A model generated the notes under the pieces. The model searched no databases and was not told where the DNA came from. It was given only the letters and a program-made list of their open reading frames with translations. A DNA stretch of 64,000 bases from Diphasiastrum complanatum (lineage: Eukaryota > Streptophyta > Lycopodiopsida > Lycopodiales > Lycopodiaceae), in the NCBI GenBank assembly GCA_029204225.1, contig CM055098.1:202501-266500 (forward strand), written 5' to 3'. A program made the translations under genes and the position numbers. Positions 22,390 to 33,931 of the stretch are shown piece by piece (position 1 is the first letter of the stretch; every line of letters begins with the position of its first letter).

Positions 22390-22891
22390 CAAAACATAAA
22401 ATATGTTTGTTGTCCGTACAATTACAGTACCCTACTATATTTCACACGTGTGGAACCGAAAATAGCAATAAATGAGCATTCTACACACAAGATTGCAAAA
22501 TAGCACCAAGATAGTGCACCAATGAGTAGTAGAACCCAAAGAGGACCGTGTATAATGATGAAATGAGAGAGAGAAGAGAGAAGATGTGTCTCTCCACGAG
22601 TTACATCCTTTTGTAGAGTTTCCAAACCCTATTTGGCCACTTGGCTTTCCCTCCAAAATGTAAACCCTACTATTTTTGGGTCTAGATTCAATGTACCCAA
22701 AGTTCAAATTTGAATCTCTCTCAAACTTGACTACCAACTTTCCTACACTTTCCAAAAGTGTTTATTGAATGTATTTTAAGCTAATATAACTTCAAAAAGT
22801 TTATCTCTAAGTCTAAAATGAGTTTTGGCCTCTTATTGACAATTTACCAAAATGTGACTAAACTAGACTAAACTACTTGAAATCTCTCACA
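22390..22891 (-). repeat. probable LTR of another minus-strand copia
   Basis: On the minus strand a classic copia purine tract (ggagcgggag) is followed directly by tgtgagagatttcaag, as at the start of a 3' LTR. The left boundary is a guess. The full-length copia at 22905 lies immediately upstream of this tract. Confidence 0.4.
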
Positions 22892-22912
22892 CTCCCGCTC
22901 CAACTAGTTTTA

Positions 22913-23187
22913 GTTAGAATTTAAGTTAGAATCACTGTGTTACTGTACTGTGGGTCCTATCAGTGGATAAAGATCAGTTGGCCTCGCCACGAAGCAAGTC
23001 GACGGGACACGCGTCCCGCCAACGGCAACCTGGGTCATGCATGGGTTGCCTGAGTGAACAACTATATGTACAGTGTAATTTCATTTTGAGAAATACAGTT
23101 GCTATGTGAGCTTGCTGAGGAGAGTGATTTTCTGTCTATGTTACTGTGTAGCATGATCTGTGTTCCTGTGCAAAGCAAATTCTAAGT
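22913..23187 (+). repeat. copia 5' LTR (22.9-kb element)
   Basis: Starts gttagaat and ends attctaagt. Matches 28694-28968, 40715-40989 and 42360-43004 (the last with an insertion). Confidence 0.85.
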
Positions 23188-23200
23188 TGGTATCAGAGCC
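23188..23200 (+). other. primer binding site (initiator Met tRNA), copia
   Basis: tggtatcagagcc directly after the 5' LTR. Confidence 0.85.
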
Positions 23201-24522
23201 GTACAGAGAGTGTACACAGTACAGTGTCGTCGTTGAAGAGAGCTTCAGGAGAACTGTCTTCTGAGAGTTCGGGGTTTTACGGCAGGTTGAAGATGGAAAG
23301 AGAAGTATTGGTGCACAGTTTCTAATTTATAGAGGTTTGCTAAGCTCAGGAGAGGGATTATTAGCCTGTGCATAGCATCAGACAGGGAAAAATTTGGTGA
23401 AAAATTGACAATTTCGAAGCCAGCTGAAAATTGAAACCGGACTTGGGGTTACGGTTTTTATACGTAACTGGTGATTTCTTCGCTGTTTGTGCACCGTTTT
23501 GGATGCCGTAAGGACAGGAAGGAAGCTAATCACATTGTCAATGAGCCATGGAGAGATTCTGAGGTTTGTGTCAGAGATTTGTCTCCAGATAGTTAACCTA
23601 GCATATTTGCAGTAAAAAGGTGAAAAAGCCACTTTGTCAAGTTGAGCTAAAATCATCGTTTCTCCACGGAATTTCCTGACTGAACACTCTACAATCATGG
23701 ATTCAATAGGGCGACCCTGCTCCAGGCCTCAAATCGTGTTCAAAACGATCTACAGGAGAGCTTGATCCAACATTTTTCAGGGAAGGAAGGCGCGGCCGCA
23801 AGCAGGGAAGTCGCGGACTGTTCACGCGCCCAACGCAACACTCAGCTTAGTGTATCGAAGACCATAGCGTCTGCAAGAGTTTAGTTCGATGCCCAGATGT
23901 ACTTTGAACCTGTGGATGAGGTGTCAAATGAATCAACGGTCCAGCATCTGTGATGGGAGAGAAATGTGAACCACAAGATTTGGTTCAGCCATTGGATGAG
24001 CTTTAAACAGGGTCCTGAAGAATTGAAGTGCATTCTGGCCTTCAACTTCATTAAAAAATTTCATACTGAAAGTTGAGTTGGGTCCCTTCACAAGTGAAGA
24101 GTGAAGTTTCTTCAAAGTGAAGAGTGAAGTTTCTTCAAAGTGAAGAAACAGTTCAAAAGCTAGAAAAGTCCCTATTTTTGGGTCCTTTGCCCGTTTTGAC
24201 CCAAACGAAAGGCTATAACCTCCAAACGAAGGGCACCTGGACTGTACCTGCAAGTACGGTACAGCAAAACAGAGCGGTTGCAACGGAGAAAGTGTTCGGA
24301 GTACGCCAGAAGTAGTTTTACCATTCCACTGGGCACGTTGTTGGGAGTTGATGACTAAGTGTATTTCGGAAGGCGACGCCGATTTGGCTTTCAAATTGGT
24401 GAAAAAGCGGCGAGTGGCCTGGTAAGAAAAAAAGTGCAGGTCATTATTTTCAACTTTTGACATCACTGTTGGCCTCGACATACCGTTCTTAGCCTAAGGC
24501 AAAAGTTTCAAGCAGTTTTGCG
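23201..24522 (+). other. long untranslated leader of the copia
   Basis: 1.3 kb between primer site and gag, conserved in the coding-less relative (40990-42300). It includes a direct duplication of about 24 bases (gaagtttcttcaaagtgaag, near 24110-24150) that the relative has only once. On the opposite strand an open frame of 182 codons (23933-24481) is partly kept in the relative. Confidence 0.7.
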
Positions 24523-25550
24523 ATGGCAAACATGGGAGAGTCCATTTTGAGTGAAAGTAGCAAATTGGACGGGATTTCCAACTATGTAGTGTGGAAATTC
24601 AAAATGAAAAACATACTGATAGAGAAAGATGTGTGGGAAGTCATCACAGGTGATGAGAGAAGGCCGCCAAATGAAGCAGACATCAAAGTGTTCGACAAAA
24701 AGATGAGGAAAGCTTTGACATTCATTAACTTGTCAGTGAAGGATCACATCATTACCCACATTTGTGATGCTATTACACCCAGACAGGCATGGGATGTGCT
24801 AAAGGAGTAGTTCGAGACGTCAAATCCGTCAAGAATCATGTTTTTGAAGTCAAAGTTGAATAGTGCCCGCATGGAGCAAGGAGAGCACATTCAGACGTAC
24901 ATGACCAGAATCAAGACAATGAGAGATGAACTGCACTCTATTGGAGAGCGCATACGTGATGTGGAGCTGGTGCATAATGCATTATGCGGCATTGCAGAAC
25001 CCTATCAGATGTTTGTGACTGGAATAGCATCAAGAGAAAGATTGCCAAGCTTTGACGAGCTCACAGGAATCTTGATGCAGGAAGAACAACGACAAGAAAT
25101 GGTAAAAGCTAGACATCAAAATACTGATGATCAGGCACTTGCAACACGCCAAAAACAAGGCAAGGGCAAGGGCAAAAAGAAGACTAAACAGCAATTTGCC
25201 AAGTCTCAGGAGGATGAGGGATCTTCCAGCAAAATTAAAAAGAAAGGCAAGTGCTTCCATTGTGGTAGAAAGGGCCACTGGAAGAGTGAATGTCGCAAAT
25301 TCCTAGCGGAACAAGGCAAGGGGAAACCAAAACAAGCAGGTAACCTTGTCGATGAAGGTGAGATTGAAGACTCTAGCATCTTCGTATCTGCATTGTCATC
25401 TAATCAAGATGATCAAGCATGGTATATTGACTCAGGAGCCACAAGACACATGACAGGTAACAAGAACTGGTTCAGTAGTTTGAAGGCATTGGATAATGGG
25501 ACATCTGTTTCACAAGCAAATGGTGAAGTGTGCATGATCAAGGGATAGGC
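24523..25550 (+). CDS. copia Gag and protease start (fossil)
   Basis: Copia Gag with NYVVWKFKMKNILIEKDVW and AWDVLKE, a second block RIKTMRDELHSIGERIRD, a zinc knuckle CFHCGRKGHWKSEC, and the protease signature WYIDSGATRHMTG. The natural ATG context is aaatATGGCA-like at 24523. Broken. Confidence 0.85.
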
Positions 25551-26975
25551 ACAGTTTCAATCCAACTGTCTGATGGCAAAAGCAGGATGATCAAGGAGGT
25601 ACTTTACGTACCAGGTTTGAAGAAAAATCTACTTTCTGTTGGAGTCATTACTGATCAAAAGTTGAAAGTAGAATTCGCCCATGATCGTTGCTTTGTGAAG
25701 GATGCGAACCAAAAGTTCAAAGTTATTGCGAATGGAGTAAGAGAGCCCAATACAAAATTGTACAGGTTGAATGCTACAATCAAGGGGCAACATGGACTTG
25801 TATCATCCGTTCCTTCACAAACTGAGTTGTGGCACAAGAGGCTTGGTCACTTGAACTTGGGAAGCCTCAGTTTGATGAGAAAATTGGAGATGGTAACAAG
25901 ACTGCCTACAATAGAAGATCACTTGAAATCTATGTGCAAATCTTGTATATATGGGAAGCAGCATCGAGAGAAGTTCAATAAAGGGAGTGTTGCAAGAGCA
26001 AAGAACATCTTAGATTTAATCCACACAGATTTATGCGGGCCCATTAGGACCATGTCCTTAGGAAAAGCCTTCTATTTCATGAACTTTATTGATAATATGT
26101 CACGTAAGACGTGGATCTACTTCTTGAAGAAGAAATCAGATGCTTTTGATAACTTCAAGAACTTCAAAAACTTGGTCGAAAATCAGACAAGTAAGAAGAT
26201 CAAAGTCCTAAGATCAGATAGGGGAGGTGAGTATAAGTCTAATGACTTCAATGATCTTTGTGATCAATGTGGGATTAAAAGACAATTTACGCAAGCTCAT
26301 AGTCCTGCTCTCAATGGTGTAGCTGAGCGCAAAAATCGTACAATTGTAGAAAGTGCCAGATCTATGCTAGCTGAGATGAAATTACCAAAAGATTTTTGGT
26401 CAGAAGCATGTAGCACGGCAGTCTATCTTCAAAATAGAAGTCCTACCATTGGCATACCAAAAATAACACCTGAGGAAGCATTCACAAAGAAGAAGCCAAA
26501 GGTGAACCACTTGCGAATCTTTGGATGTAAGGCCTTTGTACATATTCCTAAGGAAGAAAGACGTAAACTTGATGTAAAAGCTATTAAGTGCATATTCCTA
26601 GGATATGATGATCGCGTGAAGGGCTATAGATGTTTTGATCCAGTCGAAAACAAAATCCATATAAGCCGAGATGTTATCTTTGATGAATCCAAGATGTATG
26701 AAGACGAAGATGCTAAGAATATAGACACATCTAGTAGGAAAAATGGTATAGTGAGGATACCACCTGATGATGATCCATTCATTGACCTTCCGAGTGATGA
26801 ACATGAGGATACATCTCAAGATACTACTACTCAACCTCATGAAACAGGTTGGAGAGGTAGGGACAAACCTTTTGGTGCAAGAAGGATTGAAATTGCAGGT
26901 GACAAACGCAAGGAGAAGGATGTACCGTGGGATACATTTTCACCAGGGTCCCTAAGTGGTTTGAGAGATTGATGG
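25530..26975 (+). CDS. copia integrase region (fossil)
   Basis: GAG-pre-integrase segment (ELWHKRLGHLNLGSL, then CKSCIYGKQHREKF). Core blocks: DLIHTDLCGPI, FIDNMSRKTWIYFLKKKSDA, LRSDRGGEYKSNDF and NGVAERKNRTIVESARSML, covering the acidic DDE triad. The C-terminal region has LRIFGCKAFVHIP. Confidence 0.88.
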
Positions 26976-26999
26976 AGAGCTGCGATATAGATGACTTTC

Positions 27000-27840
27000 T
27001 AGGATCATCTAACCAGGGAGAGCTACGAAGATCAACAAGAGAGAAGATACTACCTGAAAGGTATGAAGCAAATTATGCTCTGTTATCCAGCATTATTCAA
27101 AGCAAAGAACCTTTGACTTATGGTGAAGCGAAGGATGATGACATTTGGATCAAAGCCATGGGAGAGGAGATGGAGTCATTAGCTAAGCATAGCACATGGG
27201 ACTTAGTAGAACCACCAGTTGGCAAGAAACCCATTGGTTGCAAAGGGTATATAGAACTAAGTACCATGCAGATGGAAGCATAGCAAAGCACAAAGCAAGA
27301 TTGGTAATCAAAGAGTACGCACAAAATAAAGGCATTGACTATGAGGAGACTTTTGCGCCGGTGTGTAAGTGAAATACTCTACGTCTACTTATTGCTTTAG
27401 CTTCACATTTTGCTTGGCCTTTGCATCAGATGGATGTGAAATCTGCTATTCTAAATGGTGAGTTAGAAGAAGAAGTGTTCATGGATCAACCTGAAGGCTT
27501 TGTAACAAAAGGACAGGAAAATAAAGTATGTCGCTTGAAGAAAGTGCTTTATGGTCTTAAACAAGCACCACGTGCGTGGTATAGCAGGATTGATGCCTAC
27601 TTTCGTTCAAAGGGGATGGTAAGAACAAATTCTGATCCAAATCTATATGTCTTATGCTTTGATGGTATGGTTGCTTTGATTGTTCTTTATGTTGATGACT
27701 TGATTATTACGGAAAATAATCAAGAGATGATAGACATGATCAAGAAAGATCTCATGGAACAATTTGAGATGACGGATCTCAGCTTGATGCATTACTGCCT
27801 TGGAGTAGAAGTGTGGCAAAAAAGGACATGAAGTGGATTT
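27000..27840 (+). CDS. copia reverse transcriptase region (fossil)
   Basis: Blocks [45 protein letters not shown] and the catalytic LYVDDLIIT. Broken. Confidence 0.88.
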
Positions 27841-28640
27841 AACACAGGTGAAGTATGTCAAAGAGTTGCTGCATAGGTTTAGGTTGCAAGATTGCAAACC
27901 AGTAAACACTCCTATTGAACCAGGTAAAAAGCTTTCTAAGCTTGATGAATCACAGTCATTTGATGCTACACTATATAGACAGTTAGTAGGGAGCTTGATT
28001 TACCTTACCACAACTAGACCAGATATATGCTATGTTGTTGGCATTGTAAGTCAGTTTATGGCGGCACCTACGGAAACGCATTGGAAAGCAGCTAAACGCA
28101 TTTTGCGTTATGTGAAAGGCACTTCAGAGTATGGCTTGATTAACAGGAAGCATGATGGTTTACCTGAGTTGTGTGGCTATGTGGATGCGGACTGGGGAGG
28201 TGACTATGATGATCGTAGATTCACCACAGGATATATATTCTAGTTTTGTGGTAATTGCTTTTCCTGGTCTAGTAAGAAGCAAAGTACAATTGCTCTTTCC
28301 ACCACAGAAGCAAAGTATAAGGCAATATGTAGTGCTGCACAAGAAGCTATATGGTTGAGACAAATCTTGGAAGAAATTGGCATAAAGCAGAAAAATCCCA
28401 CGACTTTACATAGTGACAGTCAGAGTGGCATTCAGCTAGCAAAGAATCCAGTGTTCCATGCGAGAACTAAACACATTGAGATTCAATATCACTTCATACG
28501 TGAGAGGCTGCTGAGTCATGAAATTCATGTTGTTCATTGTAGCATAGAAGAACAACTAGCTGATATTTTCAGTAAGCCACTTACTGGAGAAAAGTTTGAT
28601 AAATTTAGATCAAAACTTTCTGTATTTAAAGTTTGTTGAC
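27833..28640 (+). CDS. copia RNase H region (fossil)
   Basis: Blocks YRQLVGSLIYLTTTRPDICY, WKAAKRILRYVKGT, GYVDADWGGDYDDR, HSDSQSGIQLAKNPVF and HARTKHIEIQYHFIRERL, ending with EEQLADIFSKPL. Broken. Confidence 0.88.
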
Positions 28641-28693
28641 TTTAAAGCTATGTATATGACTGTATAAAAAGTGACTCTACTTTAAGGGAGAGA

Positions 28694-28968
28694 GTTAGAA
28701 TTAAAGTTAGAATCACTGTGTTACTGTACTGTGGGTCCTATCAGTGGATAAGGATCAGTTGGCCTCGCCACGAGGCAAGTCGACGGGACACGCGTCCCGC
28801 CAACGGCAACCTGGGTCATGCATGGGTTGCCTAAGTGAGCAACTATATGTACAGTGTAATTTCATTTTGAGAAATACAGTTGCTATGTGAGCTTGCTAAG
28901 GAGAGTGATTTTCTGTCTGTGTTACTGTGTAGCATGATTTGTGTTCTTGTGCAAAGCAAATTCTAACA
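28694..28968 (+). repeat. copia 3' LTR (22.9-kb element)
   Basis: Partner of 22913-23187, preceded by the purine tract tttaagggagaga (about 28680-28693). Confidence 0.85.
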
Positions 28969-29905
28969 CCAACAGCAAGACGAGGACTATGATAGAAGGC
29001 ACGAGAGAAAGAAACACGATCAAGCACCAAGTCAACATCAGGCACAAAGTCCTCCACAAACAAGAGAAGAATGCCTTCAGAAGCAGGATGAAGAGCTTGG
29101 AGAGCAGCAACAGTATCAACAGAAGAGAGAGCAGGAGTGAGAGGAGCTAAAGCTTGAGCTGCACGAGAATACTCACCAACTTACCCAAGATGTAGGGTGC
29201 GACGAAGGCGATGGAGGAGAGGAGGGGCGCCTTGAGGTTGAGAGTCCTGCGAGTTGCGAGCAGCAAGTGCCTGACAACGGGCAAAGTGTTCATCATGAAG
29301 CGTTTTTTAGTCTCCTGATAGAAAGCGACGAAGGCGAGTACGAGTTTCTTTGTGAGCAGCATCCCCACCCCTCGGAGGGAGAACTAGACACCAAAGGGAA
29401 AAAAGAAGAAACAAGTTCCAAGCTGCAATGTCAAAGGGGTCAATAGCCAAGCGATCAAGAGGAAGACGCAAAGCGAGTTGAGTTTTACGACGGAGAGCGA
29501 GGGGAATATGAAAGTAGAGCCTTGGACGAGGGAAGCCCAAGTGAAAAGCGTCGAGGACGTCGAGGGAAGAAATCCAAGACCAAGTTGAAGCAGAGGGCGT
29601 ATGGGGTGCTGGGAGAGGAGGGCGATCCTGAGACGACTGAAGCAATGCAGGACAAGAACGTTGGTGACGGGCAAGACCTCCTCTAGGAGAGAAGAAACGA
29701 CCACAAGCAAGGCAAGAAACCCGTTCAGGGGGTTGAGAAGGCAACGCACTGACAAGGGTCGAAGGAGGTTCACAACCAAGTGAGCGGGCAACAGTGCCAT
29801 GGGAAGAGCTGGCCGAAGGAGGAATATAGGGTGTTGAGGCACGTGTGAAATCATCAGCAAAAGGCACAGCCTGATGCAAATGAGGAGGGGAGTCTGGAGG
29901 AGGAG
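28969..29905 (-). mobile_element. LINE N-terminal part, 3' segment
   Basis: Minus-strand frame of a non-LTR retrotransposon upstream of its reverse transcriptase. It has a Cx2Cx12Hx4C zinc finger (CLACGRFFSPRGGLARHQRSC minus its last residue), then WSWISSLDVLDAFHLGFPRP and DIAAWNLFLLFSLWCLVLPP. Further on come HFARCQALAARNSQDSQPQG and EYSRAAQALAPLTPALSSVD, then ALQALHPASEG. At least two in-frame stops make it defective. It is cut at 29905 by the gypsy-type element and at 28969 by the copia. Confidence 0.75.
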
Positions 29906-30809
29906 TGTTGCGCCGGCGTCTCAAAGGGCGCTGGGACTTGAGCAGTTTTCCCAACACGCGCTTAAATCTAACATTCATCCATCATGCACTTACGTAAAAG
30001 CCAATCCAGAAACGTAACAAGCTTAACCATTTAGACTTAAGAAAACTGGAATCCCAACCAACCCGAAAGCCAACTCAGAATCCGTCCCCAAAAGGTAACC
30101 AAAGGCAAAGACAAGCCACACATGAAACCCAAGGCATAGTGGTCGCCAAACTGACCAATTGGCATAGCGACAAGCCCCATGTCGATGACAGGGACCCTTA
30201 GGCGCCAGCGACGCAAAAAGGTTGTAGTAAGGGTCCTTCCACTTGGACCAGTCCCGGAGGCGAAACCGAAATGGTAATCATCCCCAAGGATCAACTTTAT
30301 TAGATCTGGAAGAGGTTACATTCATACATAAACTGACCGGTCTCGGGGCCACCAACACGTGCTGGGCATTGTGCCTGGCTCGTGCTGGTAGAGGGAGTTG
30401 AGATCTGGCGACTGGATTCCTGGAACTGGTTGAGCTGCCCAAGTTTTTGTCTGCCTTCTATTGTGATTCGACGCACCCCCTCTGGTTTGAAACATAGTGC
30501 TTTCTGGTAAAGCACGCTTTTTAGGACTTAGTTTTTATTTTGCTGATTAAGCCTGGAAAGCCTGGCAGAATCAGTCTAGCTCCCGGACATGGATCCCGGG
30601 AGCCGTCCCGACGGCCAAATCAACTTGCTTTCCTGACTAGGCCATGACTCGAGCTCCAGAGCTAGCTCATGACTTGTGACTACTTGACTGGCTCACCACA
30701 GGTCGGAGGCTCAGTCCTTGACGTTCTAACTTGCTCTAGGACCTTAGAGAGTGTCACCCCTTTGAGTTTTATAGAGCACGCTGGGTGCACCCGAGTCAGC
30801 TTTACAACA
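29906..30809 (-). repeat. gypsy-type 3' LTR
   Basis: 904 bp, partner of 33104-33931. Confidence 0.9.
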
Positions 30810-30826
30810 TCCTCCCCTCGTTTGAG
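30810..30826 (-). other. polypurine tract, gypsy-type element
   Basis: The minus strand reads caaacgaggggagga, ending at the 3' LTR. Confidence 0.75.
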
Positions 30827-31188
30827 AAAGCTGATGTCCTCATCAGGGCCAAACTAGAACCTAAGACTCATGGCATGGGCTTAATTCACCGGCCAGACTT
30901 TAGTCACATATACAAGGGCACAGGCTTGATTCACCGGCCAAAGGAAACCAACTGTAAAGAGAAGTAATGATATGCTTTTTGCACCCAGTACAGGAAAAGT
31001 GTGGATCTAGTTCACTTACGTAAAACCTGTGTAAAGCTGCTGCACTTAGATATTAGACTGAAGCTCACTCCTCGATGAGAAATGCGGCTTACTTTATTAA
31101 CATGAAAGAAATAGGTACTTACGGCTCCCTTAAGCCTCAAATTTGTCGTTTTCGTCCACGTCTGGATGAGTCCCCTAGGATTCTAGAT

Positions 31189-31485
31189 ATTTCGTTTGGT
31201 CGCCCAGGTTGAGCTCCTTGAGCTCTGCATCGGCACTTAGATTCACCTCTGATATAGAAGCTGCAGGCAATGTTGGCTCCATTTGACCTCGCGTCAGCTG
31301 GTTTGTCACTGTTGGATGTCCTTCGTTAAAGAAGTGAGCTTTCGCTTGGTCACACAAGGTGAGCTCCTTGAGCTCTGCATCGGCACTTGAATTCACCTTT
31401 GATGTAGAGACTGTAGGCAATGTTGGCTCCATTTGTTCCCGTGTCAGCTGGTCTGTCACTGTTGGCTATCCTTCGTTAAAGAGGT
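31189..31485 (-). repeat. 150-bp tandem duplication inside gypsy-type element
   Basis: Two copies with a 150-bp period (gagctccttg at 31211 and 31361). The period equals 50 codons, so the frame carries a repeated segment with EPTLPxxS and SADAELKEL. It lies between protease and 3' LTR, where pol would normally be. Confidence 0.85.
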
Positions 31486-32017
31486 GAATGAGATTGGGAG
31501 AAATGGTTGGCTCAGGTTGATTTGTGTCGTTCTTTTCTAGTTGGTACCCTGGCACAGCTCTGACGACACAAGGTCTCTTGCCATTATATAATAACACAAG
31601 GTTAACCCCTTTTGCCAAGAAGGCCACCACATATTCGTTAAACCAGCTTAATCCCAAAATAGCGTCGAAGGCATCCATCTTCAAGATTGTGAACGTTAGT
31701 CGATTCTTCCAGGTTCCCAGAGAGATTGGTAAGTTGGTTGCCAATCTACAAGTGGTCATTGTACCTTTCACGGTCTCCACACAAATACGAGTCACATTTT
31801 CTTCACATTGGATGTCCAATTCCCCTGTCAGTTTTTCTGACAAGTAGTTATGTGACGCCCCCAGGTCTACCATGAAGTAAATAATCCTGCCTTGAATACA
31901 GCCTTTCAGGTACAATAACTTGGATCCTCTTGCAGGAGTCGCCATAAGATGTTCACGATACGCCGCAAGTGCCCCTATCTGTTGTAAGGCATTCAGGTCA
32001 GACTCCGTCAAATCCAT
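31466..32017 (-). CDS. gypsy-type aspartic protease-like region (fossil)
   Basis: Retropepsin-like fold wording with IIYFMVDLGASHNYLSEKL around the active site and MDAFDAILGLSWFNEY at the second conserved block. It lies directly downstream of gag. Confidence 0.75.
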   Translation of the reverse strand: MDLTESDLNALQQIGALAAYREHLMATPARGSKLLYLKGCIQGRIIYFMVDLGASHNYLSEKLTGELDIQCEENVTRICVETVKGTMTTCRLATNLPISLGTWKNRLTFTILKMDAFDAILGLSWFNEYVVAFLAKGVNLVLLYNGKRPCVVRAVPGYQLEKNDTNQPEPTISPNLIHLFNEG

Positions 32018-32860
32018 TTATGGGTCCTCTTCGTCATCCTGTTCACCGTCTTCTTGATCAAATGTCTCTCTCTCCATCCTCTCAAATCCTTCAATGGCAG
32101 CCATGATTTGCTTATTCAATGGTTTGGGGCATGACCTCCAAGAGTGACCTTGCTGATGACAGTTGAAGCAACGAATGGAACTACCCACTGTTGGTGAGCT
32201 GTTGCTGTGACTAGCTGAAGGTCCAACATTGTTTCTTCTCTGGAACATGTTCCCTCCATTGTTGCCAAACCCTGTTTTTGTTGGGAATTTGTTCACGCTA
32301 CTCGAGGCTTGGTTGCCATTTGAAGCTGAGTCCCCCCTTGAAAAGAAGCTCGGACTCGGTCTGGATCCACTAAATACTCTTGTTGAGGTTGCGGGAGCAG
32401 CTGGTGCCAATGTGCTCTCATAATCACAAACCATTTCAGCCGCTCGAATAGTTGAATTGAAATCATGGGGCATGTAGTTGTCTATTGCACGCCGGGTCCA
32501 AGATTGCATTCCAGACAATAGGTAATGAGTTTTGTCCTCCTCGGACATATCTTCAATAACCCATACACTCTGTCTGAATTTATTGAGGTACTGTCGCAAT
32601 GACCCTTTCTGTTTGAGCCCCGATAATTCTGTCCTCAATCTCATGTGTGAATCCTTCGGTATGAACTCCTCTCGTAACGCGGCTTTGAATGCGTCCCATG
32701 TCTGGAAATGCATTCCTGCCATCCGGTACCAGTTTGTAGTGTAGCCCTCAAAATATGCTAATGCCAAGTCCGTTCTTTCTTCCTCAGGAGTGTTCATCAG
32801 ACGGAAGTAATGGTCCATGTGAAACAACCAATCTTCCACAGCTCGAATGTCATGCACTTT
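32018..32860 (-). CDS. gypsy-type Gag (fossil)
   Basis: About 280 residues. A retrotransposon-gag capsid domain (EDWLFHMDHYFRLMNTPEEE, WDAFKAALREEFIP, GSLRQYLNKFRQ) is followed by a serine/asparagine-rich linker and one CCHC knuckle, CFNCHQQGHSWRSC, then an acidic tail. Confidence 0.85.
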   Translation of the reverse strand, partial: KVHDIRAVEDWLFHMDHYFRLMNTPEEERTDLALAYFEGYTTNWYRMAGMHFQTWDAFKAALREEFIPKDSHMRLRTELSGLKQKGSLRQYLNKFRQSVWVIEDMSEEDKTHYLLSGMQSWTRRAIDNYMPHDFNSTIRAAEMVCDYESTLAPAAPATSTRVFSGSRPSPSFFSRGDSASNGNQASSSVNKFPTKTGFGNNGGNMFQRRNNVGPSASHSNSSPTVGSSIRCFNCHQQGHSWRSCPKPLNKQIMAAIEGFERMERETFDQEDGEQDDEEDP

Positions 32861-33088
32861 GCCTCATCAGTCCTACGTGCAGATAGCGCCAGGCCCGAAC
32901 CGTGAGAACTGACCGTGCTTACACCTCGAGGGCAGCACTTTGACTCATCAAGTCCCCCGTTCTGCCGACCACCCCGACCGTGGACGCACCCGTGCTTACA
33001 CTGTGGGCAGCACCTTGCGCAACGGTTGTCCTGACAAATCCCAAAATGTGGCCATCCATGTGAGACTTGCATAGTTGACCGGCTAGTC

Positions 33089-33101
33089 GGCTCTGATACC
33101 A
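33089..33101 (-). other. primer binding site (initiator Met tRNA), gypsy-type element
   Basis: The minus strand reads tggtatcagagcc, two bases from the 5' LTR. Confidence 0.85.
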
Positions 33102-33103
33102 CA

Positions 33104-33931
33104 TGTTGCGCCGGCGCCTCAAAGGGCGCTGGGACTTGAGCGGTTTCCCCAACACGCGCTTAAGTCTAACATTCATCCATCATGCACTTACGTAAAAGCC
33201 AACTCAGAAACGTAACAAGCTTAATCATTCAGACTTAAGAAAACTGGAATCCCAACCAACCCGAAAGCCAACTCAGAATCCGTCCCCAAAAGGTAACCAA
33301 AGGCAATGACAAGCCACACATGAAACCCAAGGCATAGTGGTCGCCAAACTGACCAATTGGCATAGCGGCAAGCCCCATGTCGATGACATGGACCCTTAGG
33401 CGCCAACGACGCAAAAAGGTTGTAGTAAAGGTCCTTCCACTTGGACCAATCCCGGAGGCGAAACCGAAATGGTAATCATCCCCAAGGATCAACTTTATTA
33501 GATTTGGAAGAGGTTACATTCACACACAGACTGACCGGTCTCGGGGCCACCAACACGTGCTGGGCATTGTGCCTGGCTCGTGTTGGTAGAGGGAGCTGAG
33601 ACCTGGCGACTGGATTCCTGTGCTTTCTGGTAAAGCACGCTTTTTAGGACTTAGTTTTTATTTTGCTGATTAAGCCTGGCAAGCCTGGCAGAATCAGTCT
33701 GGCTCCCGGACATGGGTCCCGGGAGCCGTCCCGGCGGCCGAATCAACTTCTTTCCTGACTAGGCCATGACTCGAGCTCCAGAGCTAGCTCATGACTTGTG
33801 ACTACTTGACTGGCTCACCACAGGTCGGAGGCTCAGTCCTTGACGTTCTAACTTGCTCTGGGACCTTAGAGAGTGTCACCCCTTTGAGTCTTACAGGGCA
33901 CGCTGGGTGCACCCGAGTCAGCTTTACAACA
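33104..33931 (-). repeat. gypsy-type 5' LTR
   Basis: 828 bp. It matches 29906-30809 except for a block of about 77 bases present only in the other LTR. Confidence 0.9.

Larger units (their letters stand above)
22905..28968 (+). mobile_element. Ty1/copia element, full length, broken
   Basis: A 6.06-kb + strand element with two similar LTRs of about 275 bp. In order: initiator-tRNA primer site, a 1.3-kb leader, gag with a CCHC knuckle, protease, integrase, reverse transcriptase, RNase H and a purine tract before the 3' LTR. About half a dozen breaks. The LTRs are nearly identical by eye, so it is young relative to its neighbours. A possible 5-bp target duplication (ccaac at 22900-22904 and 28969-28973) exists, but the left edge has a few extra bases. 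A coding-less relative is at 40715-43004. Confidence 0.9.
29906..33931 (-). mobile_element. gypsy-type element with gag and protease only
   Basis: A 4.03-kb minus-strand element. Its LTRs of 828 and 904 bp start TGTT and end AACA, and a perfect 5-bp target duplication aggag lies at 29901-29905 and 33932-33936. It has an initiator-tRNA primer site and a purine tract. Inside are a gag (about 32020-32860), a protease-like region (about 31470-32020) and a duplicated 150-bp segment (31189-31485). There is no space or signature for reverse transcriptase or integrase, so it is non-autonomous by design (the TR-GAG type known in plants). Only a few breaks and similar LTRs make it one of the youngest insertions here. 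Confidence 0.92.

Noticed and set aside
22900-28973. ccaac as a proven target duplication of the full-length copia
   Set aside because: The left LTR edge has several extra bases between ccaac and the shared LTR start, and the same letters belong to the purine-tract region of the neighbouring LTR, so it remains only a possibility.
30037-33492. Two nearly identical 85-codon minus frames (30037-30294 and 33235-33492)
   Set aside because: They lie at the same place in the two LTRs of one element. Their similarity comes from LTR identity, not from a protein under selection.
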